The notes beneath the pieces were generated by a model that saw only the letters and a program-made list of their open reading frames with translations, had not been told where the DNA came from and did no database searches. A DNA stretch of 64,000 nt. Origin: Semisulcospira habei. Lineage: Eukaryota; Mollusca; Gastropoda; Semisulcospiridae. The DNA lies in NCBI GenBank assembly GCA_036245525.1, contig BTPG01000004.1:53964388-54028387 (forward strand). Reading direction: 5' to 3'. The position numbers were made by a program, and so were the translations under genes. This document shows, piece after piece, positions 33,139 to 44,749 of this stretch. Every line of letters starts with the position of its first letter. Positions within the stretch are counted from its first letter, which is position 1.

Positions 33139-34266
33139 AAACCAAAAAATAATCGAAGCTATGAGATTGAGAAATGACTTAAGGAGACACAAGCTATTTA
33201 GCGAATACAAAAAACAACGTAACCGTGTCAAGTCTATGGTACGCAGGGCTCAAAAGTCTCTCTTTGAACGAATGATTAAAGAAGACAGAGATACTGCCGC
33301 ACTCTGGCGCGCGGTTAATCTCGTCACCCGAGGTAACAGCAAGAAATCGTCAGCCATTCCTTCTAGTATTACTGCAGAAACTTTTAATAAACATTTTCTG
33401 TCTGTTGCCGAGTCAATCATACCCTCAAGCGGTAACGCGTCTTACACATGCGCGGAGGCCCTACTTAACTTTTGTAAGCAGAAGACTAAGGACAAACCCC
33501 CATTCTCTATACCGCCTCTAGCTGTGTATGAAGTAGGAAAACTGATCGGGTCACTGAAAAACAAAAAGTCATCGGGACCTGACGAGATCAGCCCTAAAAT
33601 ACTGAAACTGTCCCTTCCCTATACAGTAGAATCGTTAACGTATATTTATAACTTATGTATCCAACAAAATATGTTTCCATCAGAACTGAAGCAAGCCAAG
33701 GTTATCCCTTTGCCTAAGTCAAAAGATCTGTCGGATGTTAATAACTATAGACCCATTTCAATATTATCCAGCCTTTCCAAACCTCTTGAAAGACACGTGC
33801 ACAAACACCTTTATCAATATTTGGAGAGTCGCAGTCTTTTGCACGTATTTCAGTCCGGCTTTCGCCCCAAGCATTCTTGCCACACGGCACTGACAAGACT
33901 TATTGATGCGTGGCTAGCATCCATAAATAACTCCCAAATAACTGGGTCGATCTTTATTGACTTTAAGAAAGCTTTTGACCTTGTAAATCATAACATTCTT
34001 TTGTCAAAACTTCAAGCATATCTCTGCAATGCAGGTGCTGTCTCATTGTTTACTTCATATTTAAGCGGAAGGAAGCAAAGAGTACTGTTAAATGGATCCT
34101 ACTCCTCGTATGGTCTCGTCAAAAGCGGAGTGCCTCAGGGCTCTGTCCTCGGGCCATTGCTGTTCTGCATATTTATCAATGACCTTCCACTGCATATTAG
34201 TTGCCAGGATATTTCTTGTGACATGTTTGCTGACGACTGCACACTACATACTCCTCACAAAGTGTA
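33139..34266 (+). pseudogene. LINE linker and reverse transcriptase
   Basis: In frame from LPPWLNQK (just upstream of the ATG at 33161). Linker LRRHKLFSEYKKQRNRVK and LFERMIKEDRDTAALWRAV; RT entry KKSSGPDEISPKILKLSLP; NNYRPISILSSLSKPLERHV; SGFRPKHSCHTALTRLID; IFIDFKKAFDLVNHNIL (motif A); KSGVPQGSVLGPLLFCIFIN (motif B); CDMFADDCTLHT (motif C, FADD). The catalytic residues are present. A second one- or two-base shift at ~34262 creates a TAG, and the next frame carries on as VAAISTRLQESLHEVTDW. Confidence 0.9.
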
Positions 34267-35046
34267 GCTGCAATTAGCACGCGTCTGCAGGAAAGCCTGC
34301 ATGAGGTCACCGACTGGTGTCATTCCAACTCCATGTCCCTGAATCCGTCAAAAACAGAATGTATGGTTATAACCCCACGTCAAAAGCACCAGCTATGCCC
34401 GCTCTCTCTTAGTCTGTGTATAAACGACAGCCCAATTGAGCAAGTATCACACCACCGCCTCTTAGGGGTCACTATAGATGATCAGCTTAAATGGCAACTG
34501 CATATTAATAATGGGTGCAAAAGGGTTTCCAGCGGCCTGTATATGTTGTCAAAATTGAAAACAATTACTGACACAGATGCGCGTCTTCTTTTCTACAATG
34601 CTCATGTCAAATCGCACATAGACTATGCATCAACAGTGTGGGATGGTTCTAGTGATGTACATTTGAAGAGGCTGAACTCCCTACATAGGAGAGCTGCTAA
34701 GCTTATATTTCCCGATCCCGAACTCTCAACTGACGAAAAGCTTAAAACTTTAAAAATGCTCCCTCTATCCCATCACTTTCAGTTCAATAAAGGTGTATTG
34801 ATGTACAAGCTGTACAAGCAGTCATGTCCACTGTACTTGAGTTCTTTTTTCTCAGAACGGATATCTGTAGCATCTAGACATGGACACCATTTCAAAGTAC
34901 CCCTGCCGCGTATTGATTTATTTAAAACCAGTTTGTCATTTTCGGGAAGTTCATTCTGGAATTCTATTCCTGCAGAAATCAGAAACGCAAAGACGCTCAC
35001 CTCATTTAGGGTCAGCCTCTTCAAACACCTAGAATCTCTGACGTAA
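34267..35046 (+). pseudogene. LINE RT thumb and C-terminus
   Basis: NSMSLNPSKTECMVI, HHRLLGVTIDDQLKWQLHIN (motif D/E region), LLFYNAHVKSHIDYASTVWD, LNSLHRRAAKLIF, LKMLPLSHHFQFNKGVLMYK, and LFKTSLSFSGSSFWNSIP, with TAA at 35044-35046. No stops within this 240-codon stretch. The matching region in the minus-strand element at 10.9-11.8 kb is far more decayed. Confidence 0.9.
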
Positions 35047-35115
35047 TCTAATCATTACAGTACAGGGGTAACTTGCGCGTGTGTTCAGGTGTGTGAATGT
35101 TTGTGTGTGTGAGAA

Positions 35116-35187
<72 letters not shown>
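35116..35187. repeat. (GT)n microsatellite
   Basis: About 35 GT units in the LINE 3' UTR, followed by GCGCGC and GA-rich sequence. Confidence 0.95.
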
Positions 35188-35195
<8 letters not shown>

Positions 35196-35371
35196 AGAGT
35201 GAGAGAGACACAGAGAGAGAAAGAGAGCGTCTGTTTATTTTTTATTGTTTTTTTTTATAATATACAGTGGACCATAATATCTGAGTGTCAAGAGTACATT
35301 GAATACTGCATGTACTATGTATAATGTTTTTGCCTTCATATGTGTGTACGCGATATTTTTGGGCGCGCGCT

Positions 35372-35599
<228 letters not shown>

Positions 35600-36005
35600 A
35601 CATATATACATATTTGCCTTTGCTGTATGAATTCTAATGTACTTAATGATTTTCTGTGTATTGCTTTACTTTGCATTTTTACTCATTTTATATTTTTGTG
35701 CGTACGCGTTATGCGCGTACGTATGTCTGGGGTGCGTGTCCGAGAGCGTGTGTGTATATGTGTGCGTGTGTGTCTAAGTGCGTGCGTGTGCAAGTTTGTG
35801 TTTGTGTGTGTGTGTGAGCGTGCGTGTGCGTGCGTATGTGCGGGCGTGCGTGCGTGAGCGAGTGCATACATGCATCAGTGTGTGGTATGTGTATGTTTAC
35901 ATGTCTATGTCATTTATGTAGTAGATGTAGCAACGGCAAGTTTGAAAACTGGTCCTGTTACCAATAACTTCTACCGTTGGAAAATAAAGGTTCATTGTTC
36001 ATTGT

Positions 36006-36007
<2 letters not shown>

Positions 36008-36082
<75 letters not shown>
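36008..36082. repeat. (CT)n microsatellite
   Basis: About 36 CT units immediately after the LINE 3' terminus GTTCATTGTTCGCTCG. Confidence 0.95.
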
Positions 36083-36083
<1 letters not shown>

Positions 36084-36257
36084 ATCCATCTAATCCGGGA
36101 GATGCAGAAAAAGATGAACACACAGCTTGCTGTACCACCCACTCCCTCCACACACATACCGCCATCTCACCAGCCCAAAACACGCTCTTACCACCCCTAC
36201 CCCCACCCCAACCACTAGTCGCGCAGCAGGCCGTAAGTACTGACTGCCAGAGGATTA

Positions 36258-37515
36258 TTGTCCGGGTCTCGTCAGCAAATCCCCGTACAAACAATGGCCC
36301 CACTGGACCTCGGGCAGTCAAAGCTACCGTTGCCAAGCCATCACAAGCGGCTGCCCGTGGCAGCAAGCAGGACGGTGTTAACCCGCGTGGCCCCCAAGGC
36401 CACAACTCTCCTTCCGGCACCACCCCCATCCCCGTTCTCGTCTCCGCCACGGACAGTGCCAGCGTCCACACAGCCAGCGGACAGGTCAGCGCGCGGCGGG
36501 GGCGTGGCGGCGCGAGTCGGGACAGTGCCAGCGTCCACACAGCTAGCGGACAGGTCAACGCGCGGCGGGGGCGTGGCGGCGCGAGTCGGGACAGTGCCAG
36601 CGTCCACACAGCCAGCGGACAGGTCAACGCGCGGCGGGCACGTGGCGGCGCGAGTCGGGACAGTGCCAACGTCCACACAGCTAGCGGACAGGTCAACGCG
36701 CGGCGGGCACGTGGCGGCGCGAGTCGGGACAGTGCCAACGTCCACACAGCTAGCGGACAAGGCAATGCACGTGGGCGTGGCGGCGCGAGTCGGGACAGTG
36801 CCAACGTCCACACAGCTAGCGGACAAGGCAATGCACGTGGGCGTGGCGGCGCGAGCCGGGACAGTGCCAACGTCCACACAGCTAGCGGACAAGGCAATGC
36901 ACGTGGGCGTGGCGGCGCGAGTCGGGACAGTGCCAACGTCCACACAGCTAGCGGACAAGGCAATGCACGCGGGCGTGGCGGCGCGACTAGTGACCCCGCT
37001 GAGGTGGTGATGCAACACGCCGTGCGACCTGATAGTCGGCGACTCCGTCTTCAAGTACATCCGTGAGGACAAGATGGCTACCGTCCCCAACGACAAGGTG
37101 CAGGTGATGTCTGTGTCAGACCTGCAGACAGCCCACCTGTGTAACTGGCTTGCCGGACAGCCAGTAGCCCAGAGTGTGCGCCTTGTCACCTTCCACACTG
37201 GGGTCAGTGACTGCAAAGTCGGGCACGAAGTCACACCGCACACGTGGAAAGCTATTTCTGACCTGACCAGGTGCGTCTTTCCACATGCCTATATACATGC
37301 CTCAGGCATCATCCCCGCCAAAGGTGACGTCCCCTACAATGACGTCATCCAGCGGTCCAACGCCAACCCCCAGCGGGTGTGCAGTGAAGTGGGGATTACC
37401 TACATCGACAACAAGGTAATCTTCACTGCACCATCCGGCGCTCCCCGCAAGGCGTCATAGGTACAGGAAGCAGGACCGCTTACACACCAGCATGCAGGGC
37501 GTCATCAGTCTCGCC
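36258..37515 (+). pseudogene. Repeat-rich protein with SGNH/GDSL-hydrolase-like domain (LINE ORF1-like)
   Basis: One frame runs from a Pro/Arg/Ser-rich leader through eight copies of a 22-23 residue unit (TVPASTQPADRS...VAARVG), reaches an in-frame TGA at 37008-37010, then gives CDLIVGDSVFKYIRED (block I GDS), VRLVTFHTGVSD (strand and GxxD), FPHAYIHASGIIPAKGD, VGITYIDNKVIF and GAPRKA. After a one-base shift near 37458 it continues YRKQDRLHTSMQGVISLALH, where DxLH fits the catalytic Asp-His block V. CR1-group LINEs often encode an esterase-like ORF1 of this fold, and an EN-RT ORF on the same strand starts ~1 kb downstream. A host gene is also possible. The two lesions argue for a pseudogene in either case. 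Confidence 0.6.
36452..36991 (+). repeat. Coding minisatellite, 4 x 69 bp plus 4 x 66 bp
   Basis: Units start at 36452, 36521, 36590, 36659, 36728, 36794, 36860 and 36926, each with GACAGTGCCA(A/G)CGTCCACAC. The first four are 69 bp and the last four 66 bp, a one-codon deletion. Near-identity, especially of the last units, shows recent expansion. Both lengths are multiples of three, so several frames on both strands remain open. Confidence 0.9.
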
Positions 37516-38556
37516 CTACACATCAAGCATGGTGGCCGCCTGCTTCCCCAACCCAAACAGAGCGGATGATTGTGATAATGAGTACCGAAACCACACAGGT
37601 TCTCTCCCTCAATTTGCTATGCGTAGCGAATCAAGGGAGGAAACCAATGTGTGTCCAGACAAAACGGAGCACAAGCAGTTCTACTTCAGTGTGGTTGCCG
37701 GGCAAGAGCGACCGGTGGCCTTAGAAACGAATACTCGGGCTACTTGCGCCTTCAGTGCAAGGGACACACATAGTGAGGCTGGAAACAAGTCTTTCGTGCC
37801 AGCCGCGCCTTTCCTAACTTTAGCCATGCAGTGTACGTACTTTCAGCCACAGACTGGCTACACTCCGCATACCTTTAACAATCTAAACATGGCGCGAACC
37901 AGACATTCCCAGCACTATAGTCATGATGGCCACCCCCTTTTGCATGCCATGGGGTAACATTGACTATTGGGTTCGACAACAGAATGCGGCCAGATTTCAT
38001 TAGCTTTTAGCAGATCAACGACACCATTTCTGTTTCCCTTACAAATAATATGACTTTCACTTTCAAGTTCATTGTGTTGTATTCTGCACGTTGTTGTAGG
38101 ACTGATTTATTTAGGTTGGCTGCTGACTTTTTACAGCAGTGTATTTTCAGTATTGCGGTGTGAGTGTACATCATTCATTCTGCGTGTGTTACTCGTCTGA
38201 CTAGTGCTTCGAGGCACAAAACTTTTTCCTCTTTAGCTTATATACCTGGTATCAGGTATCCCGGACATTTTTCAGAATTTATCTTTGTGTGCCTCTACAT
38301 AGTGCTGACGGACTTACTTCCCTTGCCACGCAGCGGGATTGTTCAGCTGTGACTGTACAATGTGAGGAGCGGATTAGTCCCGCTAAGTGAACACTGTGTC
38401 TTATTTACTGGTCGCAGTGCGGTAGGCCCATCCGTGAACTCTTCTTTATCAAACTTTTCACTTATTTCTTTTAGCTTTAGCCGACAAGTGTACTTGGTTG
38501 ATTTGAACATTCCTCTTGTATAATCTGCGCTCAGCGGAGTCTTTTTCAAGTTACAT
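37516..38556. other. Spacer with no recognised gene
   Basis: Lies between the SGNH-like ORF and the next EN-RT ORF. A 142-codon frame (37529-37957) shows no domain. It could be the inter-ORF spacer or 5' UTR of a LINE. Confidence 0.4.
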
Positions 38557-41335
38557 TTGTGTGTGCGACCAGAATATTCTCTCACGTTCATGGCATATGA
38601 TCGCCAGATACACATTGGACACTTATATGTGTATCATTTAGCCAACAAAATTCCCGATCTTTGTGTGCTCCTAACTCAACCCAGGCCCTTTCATTTATTC
38701 GGTGTCACAGAATCGCGCCTCAACTTTAATATCAGTGATGAGGCCGTTTCTATCCAGAACTTTACTGTCTTGCGCCGCAATGCCGATTACCCGGGTCAGA
38801 CGGGTATTGCAGTATACATTCACAGTTCGGTCAGCAGTATTACCCGCAGGCATAAAGACCTGGAGTCACAGACAGTTGAATGTGTTTGGGTTGAGTTGAG
38901 AGCAGAAAAATCCAGCCCCATGCTGATCGCATTCCTGTACAAAAACCCAGCATCAGCGTTTCAATGGTTTGACGAGTTTTCTGCTATGATGGATAAAGTG
39001 AGAAAGTCAAGCTCTGAGATGATGATTCTGGGTGATTTCAATATCAATAATATGTTTTTTTAGTAATCCTGCGTGGGATTGCACAATCTCTATGTTTGGG
39101 TTAAAACAACTGGTTAGCACAGCAGCCCGTGTTAGTCCTACCTCCTCCACTCTAATTGACCATATAATTATACACTACCAGTAAGGTGGGAGTAGAAGTG
39201 CCCCAGATAAGGATTAGTGATCACTATCCTGTGTGCTGCTGCTTGACCTTAAAAGCGGATAATTCTTTCCGCAAGCATCGGCACACAACCATTAGATATA
39301 GATCGCTTAAACACTTTAACAGAGATGTATTTTTAAACGATTTAAGTAATACGCCATTCGATATGGTCTACCACCATAGTGATCCTAACGAGGCTTTATC
39401 TAAATGGTACAGATTGTTTCTTGGTGATCTTGACACACATGCCCCATTCAGAGAGAAACGTGTCAAAAATCCCTAGCTGCCCGCCTGGTTGAATAACAAA
39501 ATCAAGGGTGCCATGCCAATCCGAGATGAATATAAAAGAAATAAAGATTTTGCAGCCTTTCGAAACAATGAAACTATGTAAAGTCCCTAGTGAGAAAGGC
39601 TCAGAGGTCCCTCTTTCACCGACTTATGAATGGCAAAAAGGATATTATATCTGTTTGGCGTGCCCTGAACGCTTTCACGAGGTCCAAAATTACTGCTCAG
39701 TGTACAAACATCCCAGCTGATATATTTAATAAGCATTTTCTTTCTGCCGCCAGTACACTACTCCAGACCACATCTCCCGAACAGCCATCTGTGGTGTCAG
39801 AACAATTGAGAAGGTTCTGTAATGAAAGGTTGGCTCCCGATACATCATTTCATATTCCATTATTAACGGTTCATGACGTGGGAAAATCCACCTCGGCATT
39901 AAAAAATAAACTTACGTCTGGCCATGATGATATTAGCAGCACTGATTCGTTAAAGTATGTTTACAACCTTTTCATACAGCAAGGTAACTTTCCTTCCAGC
40001 TTAAAGACAGCAAAGGTGATACCATTACCTAAAACAAAAGACCTCACTGACCCCAATAAGTTTAGACCTATTTCCCTGCTATCAACTTTGTCGAAACCGA
40101 TTTAAAGCCACATCCATGCGCACTTGCAGCATTATCGCGAAAAACACAAACTCATTTATTCACTGCAATCGGGCTCTTGTTTAAAGCAATCTTGTCACAC
40201 AGCACTAACACATTTAGTTGATAGATGGCTGACCGCGATGAATCGCGGCCAAATGACTAAAGCTGTCCTTTTGGACCTCTCGACAGCTTTTGACCTCGTT
40301 AATCATGAGAGTTTAATTCAGAAGCTTGTTGTCTATCGGTTAAGTGTTGGCACCCTTGCGTTCCTTACGTCATACCTGCACGAGCGCACACAATATGTCT
40401 ATGTAAATGGGACAAGCTCACGTGAGGGGGTGATAGCGCAAGGAGTACCACAAGGATCTATCCTTGGTCCACTACATGTATCTGACCCAAGTGTAACCTG
40501 CAGTCTCTTTGTAGACGACGGAACTCTTGACGTTTCATCATCAGATATATATTGTATAACTGGATCTCTTCAGAGTAGTTTGAATGATGTTTCACAGTGG
40601 TGTCAAAATAATTCCATGGTACCGAATCCTTCCAAAACTAAATGTATCCTGATTACCACTAGACACAAACACCAGCTGAAACCCTCTCCATTAAAACTCG
40701 CATTTAATGGCCAGTCTGTTGAGCAAGTCAGGGAGCAGCGCGTGCTTGGAATCACCATAGACGACAAGCTGTGCTGGCAGAATCATATTGCAAATGTTTG
40801 TAAAACAATAATAAAAAAAAAAATTATACCTACTTTCTAAACTGAGATTTTTCACTGACGAATCCACCAGACAAAAAATTCTATTGTGCTCATATTCAGC
40901 CACGTTTAGATTATGCCTCTACTATCTGGGACGGGAGTAGTGATACTAACTATAAAAGACTCAACTCGCTCCACAGAAAGTCCATTAAACTAATTTTTGA
41001 CAGACCCACAAAAAGCATTAACACAGATGACAAATTCAAGTTGCTAGCTGTCTTACCTCTTCACAAACTTTTTATCTATAATAAACTGGTATTCATGCGC
41101 AAAATCTCCCTCTCAGAATCTCCTACCTATCTCACAAATTTATTCGTTTTGCTCATAGGCCCAGCCGAACACCAGGAAACACTATGCTAGTACCAACGCC
41201 CCGCTTGGATATTTACAAGTCATTTTTGTCCTATTTTGGGGCCAAATTATGGAATTCTGTTCCGGCATATATTAGAGCAGCGCCATCGGTTAGAACATTT
41301 AAAACCCATCTGCTGAAGAATCTCAGGAATACTTG
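38557..41335 (+). pseudogene. Jockey-like LINE ORF2, heavily degenerate
   Basis: A relative of the 32229-35046 ORF, in order but broken. Endonuclease: LFGVTESRLNFNISDEAV, GQTGIAVYIHSSV, YKNPASAFQWFDEF, ILGDFNINN, stop at 39061, then RISDHYPVCCCLTL. Linker in several frames. RT: VIPLPKTKDLTDPN, AVLLDLSTAFDLVNHESLI (A), IAQGVPQGSILGPLHVSD (B) and CSLFVDDGTLDV, where the catalytic box reads FVDD instead of FADD. Thumb: VREQRVLGITIDDKLCWQNH, DYASTIWDGSSDTNYKRLNS, ending near KTHLLKNL at ~41335. Many stops and shifts; inactive and clearly older than its neighbour. Confidence 0.9.
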
Positions 41336-41973
41336 AAATGCTGTTAAGAGTAAACCACGTGACAATGGCATTCTCACGTGACTATGGCATTTCGTTTCTG
41401 AAGTTGGTGTAGTAAACCTCGAATATGTACATAGAGTAGACTTGTTGAAGCTATTCTTGTAAGCGCCTATTTGCCCGCCCCCCCCCCCCCCCTCCAACAG
41501 CTATATCAGTGTATGTTATATTTTTACCATTTAATTTCTTGTAAGAACGATGCACGTATGTATGCATGCAAACATTGATTTCAGTTTACACATTTTTTCC
41601 CCTTGTAAATGTATTATTACTTTGTACTTTCCCCACACGGGTCTGCCCTGGAGACTTGGATGGGGTTAACTATTTTTCTTCTTCTTCTTTTCTTCCTCTT
41701 CTTTCAACATGCCACGTGCCAAAAAGAATGTTTTTAAGAAGTCTTTTATTCCAACTGCTGTCTCGATTTTAAACTCGTGTTTATAACGCCGTGATATATG
41801 TGATCTACTTAACATCACCTCTCCCATTCTGGGACAGATTTCCTGTTATAGATTGGTGCAATGATAATTTTCATGAAATGTTCTGGTAGTATTTATTAGT
41901 GTCTTGTATTGTTGTTTAATGACCAGCCAAAAGGCAAATTTCTGTCGTGCTTCGACTCGAACAGACAATAAAG
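41336..41973 (+). mobile_element. LINE 3' UTR with AATAAA terminus
   Basis: Follows the degenerate ORF2 and ends GGCAAATTTCTGTCGTGCTTC ... GACAATAAAGTTG (AATAAA at 41967-41972). The end matches the other Jockey-like 3' termini, but its tail is (TTGTA)n instead of (CT)n. It includes a C14 run near 41479. Confidence 0.7.
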
Positions 41974-42038
41974 TTGTATTGTATTGTATTGTATTGTATT
42001 GTATTGTATTGTATTGTATTGTATCGTATTGTATTGTA
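41974..42038. repeat. (TTGTA)n LINE tail
   Basis: About 13 units of a pentanucleotide with one CGTA variant, directly after the LINE 3' terminus. Confidence 0.95.
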
Positions 42039-42084
42039 GAAACAGATAAAAATAATAAAATCTCGTTTTTAGAATGGGACATAG

Positions 42085-42400
42085 ATGAATGAACCTTTAT
42101 TACTAATGTAGTTCATGCATGTCTTACTCTTGCTAAGTTGCTTATGCCTTTGAGTAAAAGGTGATATGAATTCGTATGCATCGCTGGTTAAATCTGAAAC
42201 AAGAGTGATAATCAACATCAAAAACTGCATAACACACAGCCCGTACAATCTGATACCACAGTTATTACCATTTATACAAAGTACAACAGCAGCAAATAAA
42301 ACAAAACAAAACAAAACGCTTTTAAAAAGTAGGCAGCCAACTGTTTCAAACAAGGAGATATCACATGATATCAGTTCGAATCTTCACAAGATCTCCCTCG
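42085..42400 (-). mobile_element. LINE 3' end, minus strand
   Basis: The complement reads ACATTAGTAATAAAGGTTCATTCATC (AATAAA complement at 42096-42101), the same terminus as at 35983 but on the other strand. No coding part is seen. Confidence 0.55.
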
Positions 42401-42635
42401 GCCGCTGACCTGCAGCTACGATAGAGCAAAAAATCGGTGGTTTGAAGGAAACCGACACATTCTTTCTTAACTTACCTGAGCCAAAAAGAAGAGAAAATCC
42501 GTGAAAGTGAAAAGCTGACAAAACGGCAGGGGCGCGCTAACGGAATGATGTACCTTGAAAATTAGTGTACAAAAACCCAAGTTTACACAAACACGGTGAC
42601 CGCACGCAATGTCTCCATCGTCCACCCCAGCAAAA

Positions 42636-42639
<4 letters not shown>

Positions 42640-42667
<28 letters not shown>

Positions 42668-42683
42668 ATAATAATAATAATAC

Positions 42684-42717
<34 letters not shown>

Positions 42718-42719
42718 AA
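42640..42719. repeat. (TAC)n/(TAA)n compound microsatellite
   Basis: Trinucleotide ACT units grading into ATA units. Confidence 0.95.
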
Positions 42720-43077
42720 AGCGTTTAGCATCTAGATATGTTTGCAAGATGAGGAGGTCAACCTTTTGTTTTTCTTTTCAGTTTATTTTTCACCAGAGAC
42801 CCCGGCTCGGCTACTTTTTTTCAGTTTCTTTCGCAGATTCATCAGAGGTAAACTCAGTGACTGTGCTGCCAGCGCTAAATCGATTAACACTAGATAAATT
42901 TACACTAATATGACATGAAACTTCTTTTTGAACGATTACATGCACACAATTAGGCCTCTTGTCCGTAACGTTGCGGTAAATAGACGAATATTCTCGGGCA
43001 TTTACCCTCCTGCGCCCCCCCCCCCCACTCCCCCGTCTCCCCCACCCCCCATATACATATATCTTGCTCCCGGGCTC

Positions 43078-43078
<1 letters not shown>
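42720..43078. other. No gene recognised; poly-C tract
   Basis: Unique-looking sequence with C-rich runs at 43014-43050. No supported frame. Confidence 0.4.
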
Positions 43079-43143
<65 letters not shown>

Positions 43144-43155
43144 TGTGTGTGTGTT
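43079..43155. repeat. (GT)n microsatellite
   Basis: About 37 GT units with one CT interruption. Confidence 0.95.
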
Positions 43156-43780
43156 ACTTTTATGAGGCTAGTTTCCTGTTTGTACCATCCAATCCACCCT
43201 ACCCTACAGTTGTAAAATCCAAAGACTCATTCATTTCTTAACGAAAGATCCATAATGTAAGCGATGACCAGAGGCGACTGATGGAGGTCAAAGGTCCCAG
43301 TTTGCTTACGGGTCGAATAGTTTAGTTACTGCATTTACCCATTTTTAACAGCCAGCAAGTCAACACAGGTCATTTGACGCTCAGAAAATCAGTTGACACA
43401 TAAGTGTTTTTGTTTTTTTAACCTCTATTAAAACATGATAATGCTTATTTATAAAATGAATAATCTTCTGCCGACGGTGTGACGCATGCTCCGCTTAATC
43501 AGCTCTGCGGTTTCACGTACAAACCGCTTGTCTCCTTGCTCAAAGTTCACTTTGAAAAGATACTTTGGCCACGTATGCAGCCATCAAGCAAAGTATACTT
43601 TCAAAGTATGGGCCGGCTTGCCTTAGGCCGAAGTATACTTTGTAACCGCTAGCATCGGACGCTAGCCGCAGCGCAGCCGGCAAAATGTATACTTTCAAGG
43701 GACACACGCATTCTTCCTTACGCTGCGCAGTGCTTTTTTTTTTTTTTTGCACTTTATGCGCGCTCGCATGTACATACACA
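43156..43780. other. No gene; local AAGTATACTTT motif cluster
   Basis: AAGTATACTTT-type palindromes recur near 43559, 43590, 43600, 43631 and 43689 within ~150 bp. No coding frame is supported. Confidence 0.5.
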
Positions 43781-43782
43781 TT

Positions 43783-43859
<77 letters not shown>

Positions 43860-43911
43860 GCACGAACGAACGAACGCAAAGCCACGCACACACACACACA
43901 CACACACACAC
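43783..43911. repeat. Compound (CA)n/(CG)n microsatellite
   Basis: A CA tract to 43842, a CGCGCGCGCG block, a CGAA tetranucleotide run, then a second CA tract 43885-43911. Alternating purine-pyrimidine CG/CA sequence of this type can adopt Z-DNA. Confidence 0.95.
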
Positions 43912-44554
43912 TTATGCAATCACGCAAGCACGCACGCCGCTTCACGCCAAATGTATGTTCTATAGGCTGTCGCCGGTACTGCGGCATGACGTTACTTCAG
44001 ACTATTTCAAGAAGCATCAGGCCATGTCTATTCTGACGTCATCCGCATTGTGCACACATGTACTGAACGCGCTCCACCGCGTCTTGTTCAAAGTTGTTCT
44101 TGTTTTATAAACAGTGTTTGCGATTATGAAGCCTCTTGTTTTTCAAAGCATGCTCATATTATGATTATCGTCATGAAGAAATGAGTCTTTGACCTAAAAA
44201 TAGCAAATGACATCACCATCAAACCTAACTGCTAATCCGCTAACGTTATATTTTGTGATGTGTCGCCTGTGAGCTGCATTGTTTTGCCAGTAGGAGAGGA
44301 GCCCCGATTATGCAACAGTGCCCATTATAACACCTTGCACCCATCGAAACGTAATAACTTTTCCAAATTCTGCCTGTGCAGTAAAATAGAGCTACTTTAC
44401 TGAGCCTTATTTCCCTTGCAAGAATGTCAGGCGTGATGAAAACGAAAACACGCCGAGAAAATTTGACGCTTCTGCTTCTTATTCTTCGCCATTTTGAATC
44501 ACCTAAAGAAGCATTAAGTTTGGTGATTAAAAAAAAAAGCCATTCTTGTCATGA

Positions 44555-44667
44555 TGATGACAGAACTTTATTGCCATATGTAATAATACATATGGAAATC
44601 GTTGCGGTGCTGCCCAACTTAAAAAAACAGAACATAAAACATCAAAATATAATTAAGCTATTCACGT

Positions 44668-44668
<1 letters not shown>
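44555..44668 (-). mobile_element. LINE 3' end, minus strand
   Basis: The complement reads ATATGGCAATAAAGTTCTGTC and ATCATCATGAC (AATAAA complement at 44567-44572), like the other Jockey-type termini. Extent upstream (rightward) is uncertain. Confidence 0.5.

Positions 44669-44749
<81 letters not shown>
44669..44749. repeat. (CA)n microsatellite
   Basis: About 40 CA units. Confidence 0.95.

Noticed and set aside
36341..37243. 300-codon minus-strand ORF (and another at 35992-36963)
   Set aside because: They are antisense readings of the 66/69-bp array, open only because the period is divisible by three. The SGNH-like motifs are on the plus strand.
37529..37957. 142-codon plus-strand ORF
   Set aside because: No domain, signal or splice support. 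It lies in the spacer between the SGNH-like ORF and a LINE ORF2.
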